Shown piece by piece: positions 33,485 to 36,284 of a DNA stretch of 36,284 nucleotides. This DNA comes from Rhodovibrionaceae bacterium. Lineage in GTDB: Bacteria; Pseudomonadota; Alphaproteobacteria; Kiloniellales; DSM-21159. The translations under genes and the position numbers were made by a program. Numbering within the stretch: the stretch's first letter is position 1; each line of letters opens with the position of its first letter. The stretch covers positions 1-36,284 of the forward strand of contig JANQPZ010000008.1 of NCBI GenBank assembly GCA_028285215.1, read 5' to 3'. The notes below the pieces were generated by a model. It saw only the letters and a list, made by a program, of their open reading frames with translations, had not been told where the DNA came from and made no database searches.

Positions 33485-34149
33485 GCGGCTGTCCCCGGGG
33501 CGAAGGGCGGCACCTCGACGACCCCGTTGCGCATGACTGCGCGAAAGAAGCGAGGTGTCATGCCGTTGACGAAATCGATGTCGTGCAGCATCCAGCCGAG
33601 ATCCCGCTCTCCCCGGAGGGACTCCTCCGCCGGATCCCGGAGATCGGCCGGCTCCGCCGGGGCGAAGTAGGCCGGGAACTCGCGACATCCGAGGGCCGGC
33701 TGCTGGACGCACTGTCCGCGCGCCAGGCGGCGCTGCGCCATGTCCGCGTGCTTGCCAGGCGTGTCGTCGGCGCCGGCATGCTGTGTCATCACGAAGTGCG
33801 CTTCGATCACATAGGCGACGTCACGCAGCAGGGTAGAAGCGCGTTGCTGCCGCTGTTCGTCGATCCAGAGAGGATTGGGCGCCTCGCCACTCTGAATGGA
33901 GGCGCGCGCCGTCTGGTAAGAGACTTTGGCACCGACCTCGTTGCGGCACAGAGTGTCGAAGCGGATAGGGCGCAGGACCCGGATGCGATCGACGACCCAG
34001 CGAATCGCCGGCTTCCAGTGGATCGCCTCGAGGATGCCACGTGCGGCCGAGGGTGTGATGACCTCGTAGCTGACGCGCTCGACCTTGAATTCGGGACGGG
34101 TAAAAAGCGCGAAGTCTCCCCATACCTTCACGCGGAGTCCTTCGACCAT
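33481..34149 (-). CDS. cas5: type I-C pre-crRNA endoribonuclease Cas5 (Cas5d)
   Basis: A 222-residue protein from ATG 34149, preceded by gggggagggg; an upstream in-frame ATG (34197) adds 16 unlikely residues. It begins VKVWGDFALFTRPEFKVERV and has SYEVITPSAARGILEAIHW and GQCVQQPALGCREFPAYF. In I-C, Cas5 replaces Cas6 and cuts the repeat; the catalytic Lys-His pair of characterised Cas5d is visible as K133-H134 (PGKHADM), and a Tyr at residue 28 is in the region of the catalytic Tyr. The gene opens the cas operon here. The cas3 gene that normally precedes it is missing. Confidence 0.95.
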   Translation of the reverse strand: MVEGLRVKVWGDFALFTRPEFKVERVSYEVITPSAARGILEAIHWKPAIRWVVDRIRVLRPIRFDTLCRNEVGAKVSYQTARASIQSGEAPNPLWIDEQRQQRASTLLRDVAYVIEAHFVMTQHAGADDTPGKHADMAQRRLARGQCVQQPALGCREFPAYFAPAEPADLRDPAEESLRGERDLGWMLHDIDFVNGMTPRFFRAVMRNGVVEVPPFAPGTAA

Positions 34150-34544
34150 GGCGCGCCCCTCCCCCTTCTCGATCGGCGCTGCTTCGAGAGCCCCCAACTC
34201 CCTTTCCCCAGCGCCAAGATGTGCGAATTTACGCTGCAGGTTTGAGACGATTCAATCTATAAAATTTCTCTTTTATTTGATGAATAAGTCGACTCTGAAT
34301 AATTTGTAAAAAGAGAGAAATACAAATGTGGAATGAGATGTTTTTGTTATTGAGTTTCAGCTTTGTAAGAACGCCAATCCCAAAAAAATTGCTTAGATAA
34401 CATTATATTATGCTGTTCGAATATAACGAGTCTTGACGAACTTTCTGTCCCCTTCGGGCGAGAGGCGCGAAGAGTTCGAGATTTGCCGGTTGCTCCAGAT
34501 TCAGATTGCGTTGCGGCGCTCATAATGTCCTAATGTCCGACATT
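34150..34544. other. AT-rich intergenic region upstream of cas5
   Basis: No gene is visible. Bases about 34240-34440 are strikingly AT-rich for this genome. An inverted repeat attTGTA/TACAAAT (34302-34308 and 34321-34327, 12-base loop) lies inside. The minus strand has ttcatc then 17 bases then tataga (around 34250-34285), a weak candidate promoter for the cas operon. No remnant of cas3 could be recognised in any frame. Confidence 0.5.
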
Positions 34545-34561
34545 ATGAGCGCCGCAACGCA
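34507..34561. repeat. perfect 23-bp inverted repeat over the start of an MDR gene
   Basis: Left arm 34507-34529 and right arm 34539-34561 are exact reverse complements, with a 9-base loop ctaatgtcc. One ATG (34533) lies in the loop and the preferred ATG (34545) in the right arm. In RNA it would form a very stable hairpin over the translation start. No T-tract follows, so it is not a simple terminator. Confidence 0.9.
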
Positions 34562-35564
34562 CTGCTTCGAAATCCGGGAGTTCAAGGCGCCCCTAGCGTT
34601 TGAATGCCGGCGGCTGCCGCCTCCTGCCGCGGATGAAGTTCTCGTGAGGATTAATTCTACATCGTTGAATTATAGAGATATTCTGGTTCGTCAAGGAGGC
34701 TATAATCCACGTTTCTCGTTACCTCTCGTGCCGGCATCGGATGGCGCGGGCGAGGTGATGGCAGTGGGAATAAATGTCGGACAGTATGTTCGAGGAAGTC
34801 GCGTCACGCTGACCTATATGGAAGGTTGGCCGGACGGGCCGCTGACCGATCGGAGTCGCCGCGCGACGCTGGGCGGCCCGGTCGACGGGGTTCTGACCCA
34901 GATGCGCTTGGTCAGCGCCAGCAACCTAGTGGCCACACCGAAGGAACTGACCGATGCGGAGGCCGCGTGCTTTCCCTGCGCAGGTGTCACCGCCTGGGCG
35001 GCGCTCGTTGACCATTGCCGGGTGACGGCAGGCGACTGGGTGTTGGTTCAGGGGACTGGCGGCGTGTCGCTCTTCGCACTGCAATTCGCCAAGGCGATGG
35101 GCGCTCTTGTCGCGGTCATCTCGTCGAGTGACGAGAAGTTGGAGGTCGCCCGCCGTATGGGCGCCGACCACACGCTGAACTATCGCGAGACTCCGGATTG
35201 GTCGAAGGCCATTCTGGACGAGATCGGGCCGATGCAGCACGTCATCGAGGTGGGTGGGGGCCAAACGCTCGAGCATTCGTTGCGCGTTGTCGCCACCGCC
35301 GGGAACGTCGCGCTGATCGGCGTGCTCTCCGGGGTCAAGGCGTCGCTTGCGGTCACCTCGATCCTGATGCGCGGGATCAAGATTCACGGCGTCGCCGTAG
35401 GCTCCAAGCGCAATATGGAAGACATGTTCCGTGCGGTTGCGGCCCACGGAATCAAACCGGTGATCGACCGCAGCTTCGGTTTCCGCGATGCCGAAAGCGC
35501 CTATGACCACCTCAGGGCTGCGACGCACCTGGGCAAGGTGGTGATCGAGGGTTTCGATGGCTGA
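34545..35564 (+). CDS. zinc-free medium-chain oxidoreductase, paralogue of the gene at 29399
   Basis: A 339-residue MDR protein (NADPH:quinone oxidoreductase-like). Conserved parts include STSLNYRDILVRQGG, PASDGAGEV, CFPCAGVTAWAALV, the nucleotide-binding GTGGVSLFALQFAKAMGA and GKVVIEGF at the end. It is clearly homologous to the MDR gene at 29399. ATG 34545 gives a length equal to that paralogue; ATG 34533 and TTG 34506 are alternatives, none with a good ribosome binding site, and all lie within or beside the 23-bp inverted repeat. Codons around 34645-34725 are AT-rich (ATT, AAT, TCT, ACA, AGA), unlike the rest of the gene. It overlaps the downstream SDR. Confidence 0.87.
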   Translation: MSAATHCFEIREFKAPLAFECRRLPPPAADEVLVRINSTSLNYRDILVRQGGYNPRFSLPLVPASDGAGEVMAVGINVGQYVRGSRVTLTYMEGWPDGPLTDRSRRATLGGPVDGVLTQMRLVSASNLVATPKELTDAEAACFPCAGVTAWAALVDHCRVTAGDWVLVQGTGGVSLFALQFAKAMGALVAVISSSDEKLEVARRMGADHTLNYRETPDWSKAILDEIGPMQHVIEVGGGQTLEHSLRVVATAGNVALIGVLSGVKASLAVTSILMRGIKIHGVAVGSKRNMEDMFRAVAAHGIKPVIDRSFGFRDAESAYDHLRAATHLGKVVIEGFDG

Positions 35565-36284
35565 TTTGAGGGGGCATCTGGCCCTGGTCACGGGCGCATC
35601 GAGCGGCCTTGGTCACCGTTTCGCACAGGTCTTGGCGGCGCATGGGGCCAAGGTTGCTGTCGCGGCGCGGCGGGCCGATCGTCTTTCGGCTCTTGTCGAA
35701 ACGGTCGAGGCGAAGAATGGCGTTGCCCGCGCCTTCGCTTTCGATGCGCGCGACGGCGCTGCGCCCGATGCCTTGATGGAAGAGGTGGCGGAGGCAATGG
35801 GCGTCCCTACGCTGCTCATCAACAATGCAGGCATCCACCGCCCGGGCAAGGCGCACAGGAACACCGCCGAGGACTTCGACGACACCATGGCGGTCAATCT
35901 CCGGACGCCATGGCGGCTGTCGCAGCTCTGTGCCGAGCGATGGATCGCCGCTGGCACCCAAGGTGCGATTGTCAATGTCGCCTCTATGCTGGCGTTCCGG
36001 GTCGGTGCGGGCGTTTCGACCTATGCGACATCCAAGGCCGCCCTTCAGCACATGACGGCCAGTCATGCGCTGGAGTGGGCGCGCCATGGCGTTCGGGTCA
36101 ACGCGCTCTGTCCCGGCTACATCCGCACCGAGATCAACGAGGCCTTCTGGGAGACCGAACAGGGTCAGGCGGAACTGAAGCGCCTGCCGCGCCGCCGGGT
36201 CGGTGATCCCGAGGCTCTCGACACAGCGCTGCTCTTCCTTACCGATCCCCGCAGCCATTTCGTGAATGGTGCGTCCATCGTCGT
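35557..36284 (+). CDS. short-chain dehydrogenase/reductase (3' end outside window)
   Basis: At least 242 residues, running off the window. The start ATG 35557 lies inside the last codons of the MDR gene (8-base overlap), indicating coupled expression. Classical SDR motifs are complete: cofactor motif TGASSGLG at residues 12-19, NNAG 89-92, catalytic Ser143, and YxxxK with Tyr156 and Lys160. PGYIRTEI follows. Arg residues after the second strand (AARRADR) favour NADP(H). The substrate is unknown. Pairing with an MDR reductase suggests a two-step conversion of a carbonyl/alcohol compound. Many family members end close to this length, so little is probably missing. Confidence 0.9.
   Translation, partial: MADLRGHLALVTGASSGLGHRFAQVLAAHGAKVAVAARRADRLSALVETVEAKNGVARAFAFDARDGAAPDALMEEVAEAMGVPTLLINNAGIHRPGKAHRNTAEDFDDTMAVNLRTPWRLSQLCAERWIAAGTQGAIVNVASMLAFRVGAGVSTYATSKAALQHMTASHALEWARHGVRVNALCPGYIRTEINEAFWETEQGQAELKRLPRRRVGDPEALDTALLFLTDPRSHFVNGASIV

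Noticed and set aside
34370-34375. Six-base seed match (GGCGTT on the minus strand) in the region upstream of cas5, suggesting CreR-like autoregulation
   Set aside because: The flanking bases read ATT, not TTC, and only scattered matches follow; too weak to claim autorepression, though a proper mismatch-tolerant search would be worthwhile.
34506-34544. TTG 34506 as start of the second MDR gene
   Set aside because: It would make the whole inverted repeat coding, with no ribosome binding site and no homologous residues in the paralogue.

Overview
The window is a GC-rich alphaproteobacterial chromosome segment. It holds a complete cbb3 oxidase assembly block and a classical Ca2+-type methanol dehydrogenase (mxa) operon. 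Together these point to an aerobic or microaerobic methylotroph, plausibly Rhodospirillales-like; the exact lineage cannot be read from sequence alone.

Layout. Bases 1-7749 carry ccoN(partial)-O-Q-P-G-H-I-S, one tightly packed plus-strand run for the high-affinity terminal oxidase and its assembly factors. Bases 7773-8973 carry an HD-domain hydrolase (minus) and a RidA-family protein (plus), separated by a palindromic intergenic element. Bases 9084-16142 form a transport and catabolism module: a PuuR-like HTH-cupin regulator diverges from a TAXI-type TRAP receptor, a fused TRAP permease, a gamma-glutamyltransferase-fold hydrolase and a PuuB-like FAD oxidase. Its substrate is not determined but is probably a gamma-glutamyl or related amide/amine. 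Bases 16214-18326 encode the MxaYX-like two-component system, divergent from mxaFJGI-RSACKLD (18969-28849), which makes periplasmic PQQ methanol dehydrogenase, its cytochrome cL and the metal-insertion/maturation proteins. Electrons from methanol go through cytochrome cL to c-type cytochromes and could end on the cbb3 oxidase encoded upstream. Bases 28893-30415 hold an HxlR regulator divergent from a medium-chain quinone/alcohol oxidoreductase, with a palindromic operator between them.

The most unusual part is 30591-34149. It is a type I-C CRISPR effector operon (cas5-cas8c-cas7, with an internal Cas11c start) that ends in a one-spacer mini-array. There is no cas3, cas4, cas1 or cas2 around it. 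A genome-type 67-bp palindromic element sits where the adaptation genes and leader would be. All Cas frames are intact, Cas5 keeps its processing residues, and the two repeats keep their hairpin through a compensatory change. This looks like a maintained crRNA-guided binding complex rather than a decayed immune locus.

To its right lies an AT-rich 200-bp stretch, then a perfect 23-bp inverted repeat that covers the start of a second medium-chain oxidoreductase. That gene has a compositionally foreign 5' part and is translationally coupled to an SDR that runs off the window.
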